A DNA stretch of 64,000 nt from Synaphobranchus kaupii (Eukaryota > Chordata > Actinopteri > Anguilliformes > Synaphobranchidae), in NCBI GenBank assembly GCA_029718625.1, contig CM056391.1, positions 3,524,662 through 3,588,661 of the forward strand. The letters are read 5' to 3'. Under the pieces are notes generated by a model. That model was not told the origin of the DNA and ran no database searches. It saw only the letters and a list, made by a program, of their open reading frames with translations. This document shows, one piece after another, positions 11,430 to 22,644 of the stretch (the stretch's first letter is position 1; the number at the start of each line of letters is the position of its first letter). Both the position numbers and the translations under genes were made by a program.

Positions 11430-13560
11430 CCGTACTGTATCAGATGATGCTGTCTACATTCTCCAGACAGGAAAGGGCGAAACCTGGTCCTCCGCTGTGG
11501 TTTTCTGCCCATTACCCACAAGGCTTCAGTTACTGACGTTCTGTGTACAAGGCGGCTCTATCACTTTTGCCAGGAGAGTATTGATCCTGTCCAATGGCTT
11601 GTACAAGAATAACAACATTATTAATTGCTGACTGATCTGGCGAGCAATTGGATACTTCATCCCTGGGCGAGTTTTCAAAAGGAAACCTTGTGTCCTTTTT
11701 TCTTTCTATTTTCCTTTGGATTAAAAGGGGTCAGAATTTGTGTAATTTGGGCCCGAATTACACAGGATGGCTAATGAGTGGGGGTTTGGGGGGGGGGGGG
11801 GGGGGTCAAGTTAAGCATCACATGCAGTCCTCTAATACATACCGTCTCCTTTGCCATTCAATATGAAAGCATCATATTTCGCGTCACGCGGCATATCCGG
11901 TCGCTGCTTCACGTTACCGATTGTGACCCCGAAGGATTCCGTAACGTATTCCCGAGGAGAAACAAGAATGGATAAAACACCCTTCGGTCCCGCTCTCGTT
12001 CCTGCCTGAGTGCGGAGGAGCTGGAGTCCTCCACAGGCCGACACGTCGCTCCTGCCGCCGCCGCTCGCCGAGGAGGATGTGGGCCCGCATCAGGGCTCCC
12101 GTGCATCTGGGGCGTGATTATGCGCACGCGTGTTCCGCTCCTCTGTCGTTCACGCGCTAAGCAGATGTTGTCAAAGACCGCACGCGCAAACACGCTTGTC
12201 TCTTGTAGTCGTGTATCTTCGCGGGTTCGGCCGCCGGAATGCTTTGGACACGCTGTACTCCACAAAGTGACAGAAGCACTATCGCTGAGCGGGAATCTCC
12301 ATGGAAACCCACTGCGCACAGGTACAGCGGTGCGCCGTGTTCCCTCTGGCTGTTCTATAATGTAAAGGGTTGTGCAGCGCAAGAGTAAAGGTTGCAGAAG
12401 GTTTTCGGGGTGAAATCCCACCCCCAGTGTGAACCTCCTGTCGTGACCATGGCCTGCATTGCTTCAGTAAACCTCCAGCTGTGTAGAAGAGTGTGATGCC
12501 TTTTTTTCGGGATGAGGGTGTCTGATCTGGAAATCAATAATATAATGGCACGTGCTTATGTGCGGAAGATTTCCTAACAGTACATGCTAATTACTCTCAT
12601 ATTATATGCAACTATTTGTTTCTTTTTTTTATATGCATTAATATTTCAGCATAATTTCTGCCATTTTAGCAATGTCTTCAGTAGTAGTAGTACGTTCATC
12701 AAGCGGCTTTATATCTTCTGTAATAAATAATTTGAATGTAATGCTGTTTCATTTATTTGGTATAGCCCTCCTAATTTATTATAAGCGTTTATATTTTACT
12801 TAAGAAGTTACTGCTAGAGAATGTAAAATATTTTCCAGTGAGATCTTGTCCAGACATTGCCTGGAACCAGACTAGGAAAAAGATGACCTTGGGAAATAAG
12901 TGAAAGTCGAAAGTAAATATCCCATCTTTGAAAAAAATTTATTTTTTATTTTTTATTAAGCGCCACTGGGAATAAGAATAAATGCACAATTATTGTTCTT
13001 TGCGGGTGTAAAATGAACAATAAATGACTGTAATTACATGTGCTCACCGTGGGGTTGCTGAGGCATTTTGCAGGTAACACCAGGTCTCTGCCTATCTGTA
13101 TAAAGCACTAATTACAGAGTATTTATTTGTTAAAAATGAAGAAAAATAAATGTCAGGAAGTTGGCTTACTAAGACTGCAGTCTCCCACAAGGCATTGCTT
13201 TCTCCCGTGCCCCCAACTGCACAAAAACAACATTGGGCATTGTGGGGAAAAATGAGATGATTGTGAAAAATGAAAGGAATTGTGTGTGTGTCCATGCGAA
13301 TGCATCCCTGCTATCAGACCCCACATCGCACCAGGAATCTCCTAACTTGCTGTAAGGGATGTAAAAATGTAATTAAAATCTGTAGTAAAATCTATGTTCT
13401 GACATGAAGAGTTTATTGTTTAAACCCGCAACTTGCTGATATAAAGGTACGGTGCAATTAATTTTTTTTAACGTGTATATCTTGCACTAATGAAAAATAT
13501 GAAAGCAATTTTCAAGCTTACGCTTAAACACCTATGTGAAATGTACAGCAATTAGCGAGA
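11430..13560. other. Gene-free DNA with G18 run and a CpG-rich part
   Basis: 11788-11805 is an 18-base G run. 11880-12340 is CpG-rich, with frames on both strands that show no recognisable domain. 12540-13560 is AT-rich and single-copy. No exon or RNA gene could be supported. Confidence 0.35.
12370..12540 (+). mobile_element. Possible strongly decayed SINE copy
   Basis: AAAGGTTGCAGAAGG followed later by ATTGCTTCAGTAAACC and TCCAGCTGTGTAGAA parallels the order of B-box region and body in the SINE at 8972-9195. The end, GGGTGTCTGATCTGG, may be the decayed tail. Identity is low. Confidence 0.35.
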
Positions 13561-13566
13561 CTACCT

Positions 13567-13743
13567 AGTGGTCCCCAACTCTGTTCCTGGAGATCTACCG
13601 TCCTGTAGGTTTTCATTTTAACCCTAATATGGCACACCTGATTCTACTAAATAGTACCTCAACAAGATCTCTAGCTGTTGAATGATGTGTGCTTTGTTAG
13701 GGTTTGGGAGGGAAAACCTCCAGGAAAAGGGCTGGGGACCACT
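13567..13743. mobile_element. 177-bp MITE with AGTGGTCCCC termini
   Basis: Begins AGTGGTCCCCAACTCTG and ends GGGGACCACT, so the outer 10 bp are perfectly inverted. A second inner pair (TTCCTGGAG at 13584; CTCCAGGAA at 13719) extends the symmetry. Such CAGTGGTYCCCAAC termini are typical of vertebrate hAT-derived MITEs. No 8-bp target duplication was found. It is non-coding. Confidence 0.75.
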
Positions 13744-13779
13744 GCACTGCTCCCGTGCCACATGGAAGCGTTGATGTCA

Positions 13780-14060
13780 TTTTTCTTCCTGCCAAAACGG
13801 GGAGCTGAACTGAGCGCGTGCAGATGCTCAGAACCTCCTCGCCTGCTCCCGTGAAAGTCATAACCCGCGTCTCGCGGCGGCGTTTCTCTTTCCTCAGTCT
13901 GTCAGATCTGTGAGTGACAGAGTGCGCCCGGCCGCACGGCCGCATTAGCGCGCCGCCCCGGCCCTGTTGGGCGGGCGTGGCGGCGGTGCATTCTGGGTGC
14001 CGGGGAGCTCATTACGGACACGGACTCCTGCGAGCAGCCTTGGATTTGGCCCCTCTTGTC
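13780..14060. other. CpG-rich segment
   Basis: High local GC with many CG dinucleotides (for example CGCGGCGGCG and GCGCGCCGCCCCGG). It could be a CpG island or promoter-proximal DNA. Frames on both strands are short and unrecognised. Confidence 0.3.
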
Positions 14061-14249
14061 AGCCCGTCTCGCTACATATTCACCCTGCCGCTGTCTCTCC
14101 GGGTGTCTAATACTGCATATAGGTCTGCTTCACACGCTCCTGTGATCTCTGGCTTCCCATCCCACACCCTCCCCCGCAGGAGTCCCCTGCCCACCCCAGC
14201 CAGACACAATTCCTGCAGGCGCTGCACTATGAAAGCTCAACAGCAGATA

Positions 14250-14292
14250 GATTTATTTATTTATTTATTTATCCCCCCCCCCCCCCCCCCCC
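14250..14292. repeat. (TTTA)n joined to a C20 run
   Basis: Five TTTA repeats run directly into 20 cytosines (14273-14292). Confidence 0.95.
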
Positions 14293-14640
14293 AAAAGTAG
14301 CCCCGCTGGTTTGCTAGCCGGTGTGCTGGGCCGTAATTGTTTTTTGCGCGTCGCTGAGCGATCTCTTTCTGTTTCCTGGGCACTGACAACGGTGGTTCTC
14401 AGAGGTATTGTGCTGTACTGTCATGAGAGTGGGGAGAGAGATGGAGAGACACTGTTATATGCATGTGCTTCTTCTATCCCTCTCAGGAAACTTGACGGAT
14501 CTGAAGACGTTTCAGGTCACGCTGGCTTCAACAGTGGGCGCTAAAAGAGTGCGAAATTTTATTTTTATATACTTTTTTTTAAATTACAGTGAAAACACAG
14601 AACCTGGTTCTGATCTTTTAGGAATTACTTAATGACACGC

Positions 14641-14750
14641 ATTACTGGCCCTAGCAGGGCCCCTAAGCAGAATTATTATTATTCAGCCCCCCCCAAAGCA
14701 ACATTATAGTTAGGGAGCCCCCTGGCGGTCGCGGGGCCCAAAGCAGCCTC
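14641..14750. mobile_element. Possible hAT-like MITE fragment with GGCCC-rich ends
   Basis: TGGCCCTAGCAGGGCCCC, then TAAGCAGAATTATTATT, and near the right end GCGGGGCCCAAAGCAGCC. The opposed GGGCCC/AGCAG words suggest terminal inverted repeats. The family is not confirmed. Confidence 0.35.
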
Positions 14751-14921
14751 TTATGTCATTGATTGTTTTGTGCCGGCTCTGCTTACTCTGTAGTATTGTG
14801 AATGCAAGGGCTAGCCAGCGTAGCCACTGTGGCTCAAATAATGGTGTCTGTACTGTTCTGTGTATTGTATTACATACTGTAATGTGTATGTCACTGTGCG
14901 TTCCGTGATGTGTGTGTCAAA

Positions 14922-15030
14922 TGTGTGTGACATTGCTATAGTCATGCTAACAGTCAACTGACAGAAATGCAGTACGTGTGTGTGTGACATTGCTATAGTC
15001 ATGCTAACCGTCAACTGGCAGAAATTCACT
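14922..15030. repeat. 57-bp tandem duplication
   Basis: Two adjacent units each contain GTGACATTGCTATAGTCATG, then CTAAC(A/C)GTCAACTG(A/G)CAG. They are offset by 57 bases and differ at a few positions. Confidence 0.85.
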
Positions 15031-16075
15031 GATGGTAGGTGTACAACGGGTCCATAAAGACAGGGGACTGGACGTTATGACGTGTTTTCTTCTTTGTTCT
15101 ATCCTGATCTTTCTGTCATTTTTTAAACTAATATTCATTAACTGACGTGAGGAATACATCCCCAAAAACTGTTAGATCTAGTCTACGCGCGTGGATGGGC
15201 ACTTTTGCCGTGCTTACGACCGATGCGGTCTGGGCAAAGGAAGGTGGATTCAGATGTTTTTTTTTTCCCTTCCGTTTTCTGCCTCAGCCAGAGCTGATTG
15301 GCCGAGGCCGGAATGAATGCACCAATGGGCCGTTTTCAGTGAGGGGGGCAGGACAGTTATCATTTCCTTATTTTTTTTCTTGTTTCTTCACCCGGGGACC
15401 CCCCCTGGCCCCGCCCTGGCCCCGCCCTGGCCCCACCCTGGCTCCAGATAAGGTGAATTCCACGTGCATTAGTTGTGGCTGGTTTCTGCCCGTGAGCAAC
15501 CACCCACCATTGCTGTCATATCTCCGAGCCTGTGTAGAAATGGCGGCTGGAATTGAATCGTCTCCCTTGATCACGGAAAGAAAGGAATGCCCCAGGCAAG
15601 CTGACAACGGCACGGACACTGATTGAACAATCCGACTCTGTGGCTCCGGTCGCCAGCACACAAAACCCACCTGGCTAATCCCCCACAATGCACTGTGATG
15701 TGTTGTCGTTAGCTCTGTGGGGAGCAATATCTTCTCAGCTGTGGAGAGGCGGGGTTATTTTGCAACAGTATAAAAAGCTGGAGCTTAAAATGGCCCTCAT
15801 AGAAAGTTTGGGGTTTTTAAAAACTTTAACTAAATGTCAAGAATCAAGATTTTAAAATCTTGATGGGTCTCTAAATTTAGTCTCCGCTGATTTAATCCGA
15901 AATGGAAGTACCAGTGACATACAACCTAAAGAAACAAAATGAGACAGGCAGTGAAACGGAGCTGAAATGTTACTTATGTGAGTTAAAAATTGCTCGTATA
16001 AATAATTCATTTTATACACCAACTCCCCTTTTGGTATTTGTAGATTGTTTTCCTGCATGAAGTTACTGTGAATCT
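15031..16075. other. Single-copy DNA with a 22-bp palindrome
   Basis: 15843-15864 is a perfect palindrome (ATCAAGATTTT and its complement, no spacer). A TATA-like word, AGTATAAAAAGC, occurs near 15768. A short GGCCCCGCCCT repeat lies near 15400-15440. No exon was recognised. Confidence 0.35.
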
Positions 16076-16149
16076 CTTTTCTCTCTCCGGCTCTCTCTTT
16101 TCTCTCTCTCTCTCTCTCCCCTCTCCCTCTTTCTCTCTCCCCCTCCCTA

Positions 16150-16189
<40 letters not shown>

Positions 16190-16205
16190 ATATGTATATA
16201 TATGT
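16076..16205. repeat. Compound (CT)n-(CA)n-(TATG) microsatellite
   Basis: A CT-rich tract passes into a (CA)n run near 16166-16189 and then TATGTATATATATG. Confidence 0.9.
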
Positions 16206-16797
16206 ATATTTTGTGTGAGTTGTAAGGTCCATCAGTTTGTTGGTAACTTTTGAGTGCATGTACGCGCACACATACATGCACACTTCTTAAATGCAAAGAA
16301 TCACTGTGCACATGTCCCACTTTTATTACATTAGTACAATATCACCTTGTATAGCCTCATCTATTATTCTTTTTTATTTTTATTTAACTCGATTTATTTC
16401 AAGAGCCAGACTTGAAACTGTAATGACTATCACATTGTCCGCTTCCTTACAAAAAACACAATTGGTTTGGCCTTTCATTCAGTTGAGAATAATTTTTAGC
16501 CATACAATTAATGACACGTGCAGACTATTACAATTACTTTCAATGTAATATTTTGGCCATTAAAAATGCAGTGAATGAAAAAAATAATAATAATAATTTG
16601 CATCGCCTCCCTTTCCTAAAATATGGCTAATTTGCACTATTGGCAACCAGTTGGATGCGATTTCCAGATGATAATGGGTACTGCTTTGTTCAAACAGGGC
16701 TTTTTGTCCATTCGCCCCTTGTAATGACTGAAATAAAAGCAGGCAGCCGCTGGCAGGGAATTGGAGGGAAAAACAGCTGAGCCATGAACACAAACCG
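16206..16797. other. AT-rich single-copy DNA
   Basis: No gene seen. A short AATAATAATAAT run lies near 16582. Confidence 0.35.
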
Positions 16798-17455
16798 CCA
16801 TCGTTCACACGCAGAGGGATAAGACGTGGACACGCAGACTGCTACACGCAGATAACGACATGCCATATGGCCGCCACGGCACGCAACGTGGCGACAGAGC
16901 TAACACAACCGCATTATTCACACTCTAAAGGGCTATGCTATGGCGAGGCCAGGAAGGACACACAGAAGACTAACGATATGGACTAGCCTTTCCCAATTCC
17001 CATCAGCCTTTCATATCGCAACGGTGCAAACAGCATCATTCACAATCTGAAAGGCTAACCTGTGGACATTCAGGAGTAAAACCGAGGCAGATAAAGACGC
17101 AGTATGGCCCGCCAACACAGTAAATAGCACCAATGCTAAAAGCATCATTCACAATCTGAAGGCTAACCTGTGGACATTCAGGAGTAAAACCGAGGCCGAT
17201 AAAGACGCAGTATGGCCCGCCAACACAGTAAATAGCACCAATGCTAACAGCATCATTCACACTTAGGGGGCTAAGATACTGCGATGCACACGGTAACCTT
17301 GATCAGGACGCTTTAAGGACGGCCTTCTCCAAGCTAGCATACAGTACGCCGGCAATGCTAACAGCATCGCTCACGGCTAAAATATGAACATTCACAGTAA
17401 AACATGGGCAGATAACGGCTTAATATGGACAGCCAAACCAGCACACAGCAAGCTT
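16798..17455. repeat. Decayed ~108-bp tandem array, about six units
   Basis: The landmark GC(A)T(C/T)(A/G)(T/C)TCAC recurs at about 16799, 16911, 17033, 17142, 17250 and 17364, giving spacings of 108-122 bases. Units share GGCTAA, GGACATTCA, GGCAGATAA and TATGG in the same order. The two central units (17033 and 17142) are almost identical and the outer ones have drifted. This is an old tandem array with a recent central duplication. Confidence 0.75.
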
Positions 17456-17503
17456 TCCCAGATCACCCTATGAGCACAAAAATAAAGCACTCAATCATTT
17501 AAT

Positions 17504-17728
17504 GAAGAGTGTTTTCCAAAACTCACTCAACCCACAACTCAAATCAACATTTTTGTATATTTAAAATGGTTTTTTGCATGAAAAAAATATTCGTTATACT
17601 TCAATCCCTAAAATAATAGTGTCAAAGTAAAACAGACAATATCTTACCATCTATCAGAAAAATTATACTCACCTTGAAAAATATGGTTTATCAAACTGAA
17701 TTTCCTGAGGTTTGGAAAAACACTCTTC
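17504..17728. mobile_element. 225-bp MITE-like element, GAAGAGTGTTTTCC termini
   Basis: GAAGAGTGTTTTCC at 17504 is matched by the inverse GGAAAAACACTCTTC at 17714-17728, differing by one inserted A. The interior is AT-rich and non-coding. No unambiguous target duplication was found, so the superfamily is unknown. Confidence 0.6.
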
Positions 17729-17729
17729 A

Positions 17730-18309
17730 AATGTTTCCTTTTTGACCAGGGCCTTTTAAATAATCAGCAGATCCCCCCACGAGACACACGTAGCAGTGCT
17801 TCAGTTCTCCAGCTAATTTATGGAGAGTTCTGAACCATTTTTAACCACAATTAATGTGAGCTGACAGCTGTTTTGGGGGGGATGGGATTTTATCTATTTT
17901 GCTCAGCAGAAATGCACAATGTTGTGTGTGAATTTATTTTTTTGCTAGTAAAATGTGAAGTTTAATCACAGAATATACTACTATTAGTAATAGTACAACT
18001 AGTCATTATATTACTACTAATAGTACGATTCCAGGTGCGGCAGTTCCGTTGATGTGCTTTTCCCTCTAGGGTAGGTGATTGCTAAGACCTTCCAGTGAAG
18101 CATATTTTTAACTTTTTAACATATTTTTGTATTCATTTAAGTTACAAAAACATGCAATATCTCATATTATTTACTACACACGCCAGCATTCAACAGTTAG
18201 ACGAGAATCCAAATGGGGAAAAAAAATAAAATGCATGTTGCAAAGAGTTCACTGTGATTAATAATCATTTAACTAAGACTATTACTGGAAACAGGCAATT
18301 GTGCAGGTG

Positions 18310-18356
<47 letters not shown>

Positions 18357-19060
18357 TTGTTTTCTGTTTAAAAAGCATAACAAAAAGTTTCTTTTTGATT
18401 TTCTTTTGCCGTTTATTTCAATACCTAAAAATGAAATATGTGAGCTGAATCTGATTTAATCAGGATTAGAATATCACGATGCGTTAGATAAAGCAAAGTT
18501 GCACAGTAAACAGACGCCTACAGACCCAGTACATATTTTTAGACTTTTAGCGTTTTTCTGTGCATTTGGCAATGTAAAAAAAAAGAAAAAAAAACGCAGA
18601 CAATGAACAACAGTGTCTAACTGCAACACGTCATGTAGCCTAACAAGCGCACGCAGAAGGCAGTCGGTATTATGCCTTGCCAAACTGGTGACATGAAACC
18701 TACTAAAGAAAGGAAGTTATTTGTAATCTGAAAGAAGAATATCATGTCTGCGATATTCTGGTCTCACATTGTAATTTTTTTTTACAGGCTAACCAGCGTT
18801 AATTTGAAGACTTCCCACGCTGAAGGTTTTGTACTCGTGAGGCGAGAGCGGGGAGCGGCGTGTTTTGTTTTTAAGGAGACATGCGGTGAAGGCAGCCGAG
18901 GTAGTCGAAGAGCATCGTTGGCTTCACTTTGTCACCTGACTTCACTAGTGTCAGTGCACAGGAAATATGAGTGCACGCGTACCGGTGGGAAAAAATGTCA
19001 CGAGGAAAAAGCTGATGGAAACATACAGAGTATCTCTGCCTTGAGGCTGTCCTTCCCCGT
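17730..19060. other. Single-copy DNA with a (GCGT)n tract
   Basis: No exon was recognised. It contains the (GTGC)n microsatellite at 18306-18356 and a poly(A)-rich stretch near 18577-18594. Confidence 0.35.
18306..18356. repeat. (GTGC)n tetranucleotide microsatellite
   Basis: About eleven copies of GTGC in strict purine-pyrimidine alternation, a sequence type known to favour Z-DNA. Confidence 0.95.
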
Positions 19061-19421
19061 CCCTTCCCAATGACATACAGTATCTCTCTTTCACTTTACT
19101 GGTATGTCTATAACCAAAAATAAAAGGGCCAGTCCCTTCCCAATGACATACAGTACCTCTCTTTCACTTTACTGGTATGTCTATAACCAAAAATAAAAGG
19201 GCCAATCCCTGCCCAATGACATACAGTACCTCTCTTTCACTTTACTGGTATGTCTATAACCAAAAAGAAAAGGCCCAATCCCTTCCCAATGACATACAGC
19301 ATCTCCCCTGCGGTTTACTGGTATGTCTATGACCAAAAAAAAAAAGGCCCAATCCCTTCCCAATGACATACAGTATCTCTCCTTTGCTTTACTGGTATCT
19401 CTATGACCCCAAAAAAAAAGG
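19061..19421. repeat. 73-bp tandem array, five units
   Basis: Units start at 19061, 19134, 19207, 19280 and 19354 with CCCTTCCCAATGACATACAG. Each continues through TTTACTGGTATGTCTAT and an A-rich spacer whose length varies. The last unit loses its end in a poly(A) run. The minus-strand frame over it, repeating MSLGRDW, is an artefact of a period near a multiple of three. Confidence 0.92.
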
Positions 19422-19807
19422 TTTACACTGTAGAAAATGCATTGTTAAAATAACAGTTAATAAACAATCCTATACAAATTAATCATTTTATTTTTGCTGG
19501 ATTTATTTTATTTTATTTTTTTGCAGGGTAGGCGGAGTCCACTCGGCCTGCTTGGTCAGACATCCCCGTCTTTCCCCCGCGTATTCTGCACATATTCACA
19601 AGAAGAATTATTTCTCCTTCGAGAGAAAAGGACATCCACCCCAAAAGAGCTGTGGCTTATTTCTTTATCTATTTTCCATGTTGAAAAAAAGTGAACATTT
19701 CCTTTCTCCGGGAGGGCTGTGGGAGGTGATGCTGGGGACGGTGTTTAAAATAGGAGATGTTCTGTTGTAGTGAGAAACTCAGAAGATCCTAAAATAAAAA
19801 AAAACCC
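19422..19807. other. Left flank of the large minisatellite
   Basis: A TTTTATTTTATTTT stretch, then TTTTTTTGCAGGGTAGGCGG, which resembles a 3' splice acceptor, near 19500-19535. No convincing exon follows. Confidence 0.3.
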
Positions 19808-20390
19808 GGACTGAGCTGGTGCAGTCGGTGGGTAGCTGATGCATGAGTGGACTGAGCTGGTGCAGTCGGTGGGTAGCTGATGCATGAGTGGACTGAGCTG
19901 GTGCAGTCGGTGGGTAGTTGATGCATGAGTGGACTGAGCTGGTGCAGTCGGTGGGTAGTTGATGCATGAGTGGACTGAGCTGGTGCAGTCGGTGGGTAGC
20001 TGATGCATGAGTGGACTGAGCTGGTGCAGTCGGTGGGTAGTTGATGCATGAGTGGACTGAGCTGGTGCAGTCAGTGGGTAGCTGATGCATGAGTGGACTG
20101 AGCTGGTGCAGTCGGTGGGTAGTTGATGCATGAGTGGACTGAGCTGGTGCAGTCGGTGGGTAGTTGATGCATGAGTGGACTGAGCTGGTGCAGTCAGTGG
20201 GTAGCTGATGCATGAGTGGACTGAGCTGGTGCAGTCGGTGGGTAGCTGATGCATGAGTGGACTGAGCTGGTGCAGTCAGTGGGTAGCTGATGCATGAGTG
20301 GACTGAGCTGGTGCAGTCAGTGGGTAGCTGATGCATGAGTGGACTGAGCTGGTGCAGTCAGTGGGTAGCTGATGCATGAGTGGACTGAGC

Positions 20391-22644
20391 TGGTGCATCA
20401 GTGGGTAGCTGATGCATGAGTGGACTGAGCTGGTGCAGTCAGTGGGTAGCTGATGCATGAGTGGACTGAGCTGGTGCAGTCGGTGGGTAGCTGATGCATG
20501 AGTGGACTGAGCTGGTGCAGTCGGTGGGTAGTTGATGCATGAGTGGACTGAGCTGGTGCAGTCAGTGGGTAGTTGATGCATGAGTGGACTGAGCTGGTGC
20601 AGTCAGTGGGTAGCTGATGCATGAGTGGACTGAGCTGGTGCAGTCAGTGGGTAGTTGATGCATGAGTGGACTGAGCTGGTGCAGTCAGTGGGTAGTTGAT
20701 GCATGAGTGGACTGAGCTGGTGCAGTCGATGGGTAGTTGATGCATGAGTGGACTGAGCTGGTGCAGTCAGTGGGTAGTTGATGCATGAGTGGACTGAGCT
20801 GGTGCAGTCAGTGGGTAGCTGATGCATGAGTGGACTGAGCTGGTGCAGTCAGTGGGTAGCTGATGCATGAGTGGACTGAGCTGGTGCAGTCGGTGGGTAG
20901 TTGATGCATGAGTGGGCTGAGCTGGTGCAGTCGGTGGGTAGTTGATGCATGAGTGGACTGAGCTGGTGCAGTCAGTGGGTAGTTGATGCATGAGTGGACT
21001 GAGCTGGTGCAGTCAGTGGGTAGCTGATGCATGAGTGGACTGAGCTGGTGCAGTCGGTGGGTAGTTGATGCATGAGTGGACTGAGCTGGTGCAGTCAGTG
21101 GGTAGTTGATGCATGAGTGGACTGAGCTGGTGCAGTCAGTGGGTAGCTGATGCATGAGTGGACTGAGCTGGTGCAGTCGGTGGGTAGTTGATGCATGAGT
21201 GGACTGAGCTGGTGCAGTCGGTGGGTAGCTGATGCATGAGTGGACTGAGCTGGTGCAGTCGGTGGGTAGTTGATGCATGAGTGGACTGAGCTGGTGCAGT
21301 CAGTGGGTAGCTGATGCATGAGTGGACTGAGCTGGTGCAGTCAGTGGGTAGCTGATGCATGAGTGGACTGAGCTGGTGCAGTCGGTGGGTAGTTGATGCA
21401 TGAGTGGACTGAGCTGGTGCAGTCAGTGGGTAGTTGATGCATGAGTGGACTGAGCTGGTGCAGTCGGTGGGTAGTTGATGCATGAGTGGACTGAGCTGGT
21501 GCAGTCAGTGGGTAGTTGATGCATGAGTGGACTGAGCTGGTGCAGTCAGTGGGTAGTTGATGCATGAGTGGACTGAGCTGGTGCAGTCGATGGGTAGTTG
21601 ATGCATGAGTGGACTGAGCTGGTGCAGTCAGTGGGTAGTTGATGCATGAGTGGACTGAGCTGGTGCAGTCAGTGGGTAGCTGATGCATGAGTGGACTGAG
21701 CTGGTGCAGTCAGTGGGTAGCTGATGCATGAGTGGACTGAGCTGGTGCAGTCGGTGGGTAGTTGATGCATGAGTGGGCTGAGCTGGTGCAGTCGGTGGGT
21801 AGTTGATGCATGAGTGGACTGAGCTGGTGCAGTCAGTGGGTAGTTGATGCATGAGTGGACTGAGCTGGTGCAGTCAGTGGGTAGCTGATGCATGAGTGGA
21901 CTGAGCTGGTGCAGTCGGTGGGTAGTTGATGCATGAGTGGACTGAGCTGGTGCAGTCGGTGGGTAGCTGATGCATGAGTGGACTGAGCTGGTGCAGTCGG
22001 TGGGTAGTTGATGCATGAGTGGACTGAGCTGGTGCAGTCGGTGGGTAGTTGATGCATGAGTGGACTGAGCTGGTGCAGTCGGTGGGTAGCTGATGCATGA
22101 GTGGACTGAGCTGGTGCAGTCAGTGGGTAGTTGATGCATGAGTGGACTGAGCTGGTGCAGTCAGTGGGTAGTTGATGCATGAGTGGACTGAGCTGGTGCA
22201 GTCGGTGGGTAGTTGATGCATGAGTGGACTGAGCTGGTGCAGTCGGTGGGTAGCTGATGCATGAGTGGACTGAGCTGGTGCAGTCGGTGGGTAGTTGATG
22301 CATGAGTGGACTGAGCTGGTGCAGTCAGTGGGTAGCTGATGCATGAGTGGACTGAGCTGGTGCAGTCGGTGGGTAGTTGATGCATGAGTGGACTGAGCTG
22401 GTGCAGTCGGTGGGTAGTTGATGCATGAGTGGACTGAGCTGGTGCAGTCAGTGGGTAGCTGATGCATGAGTGGACTGAGCTGGTGCAGTCGGTGGGTAGC
22501 TGATGCATGAGTGGACTGAGCTGGTGCAGTCAGTGGGTAGCTGATGCATGAGTGGACTGAGCTGGTGCAGTCAGTGGGTAGCTGATGCATGAGTGGACTG
22601 AGCTGGTGCAGTCAGTGGGTAGCTGATGCATGAGTGGACTGAGC
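20391..22644. repeat. Higher-order repeat block H1 (2254 bp, 55 units)
   Basis: Bounded by successive 40-bp units containing TGGTGCATCAG. TCGATGGG markers lie at 20726 and 21587, and GTGGGCTG markers at 20914 and 21775, so an 861-bp (21-unit) subrepeat is present twice inside it. Confidence 0.9.

Noticed and set aside
10973..11631. Cysteine-rich repeat frames on both strands of the 29-bp minisatellite
   Set aside because: All frames are open because the period is not a multiple of three and the unit lacks stops; there is no frame-specific constraint.
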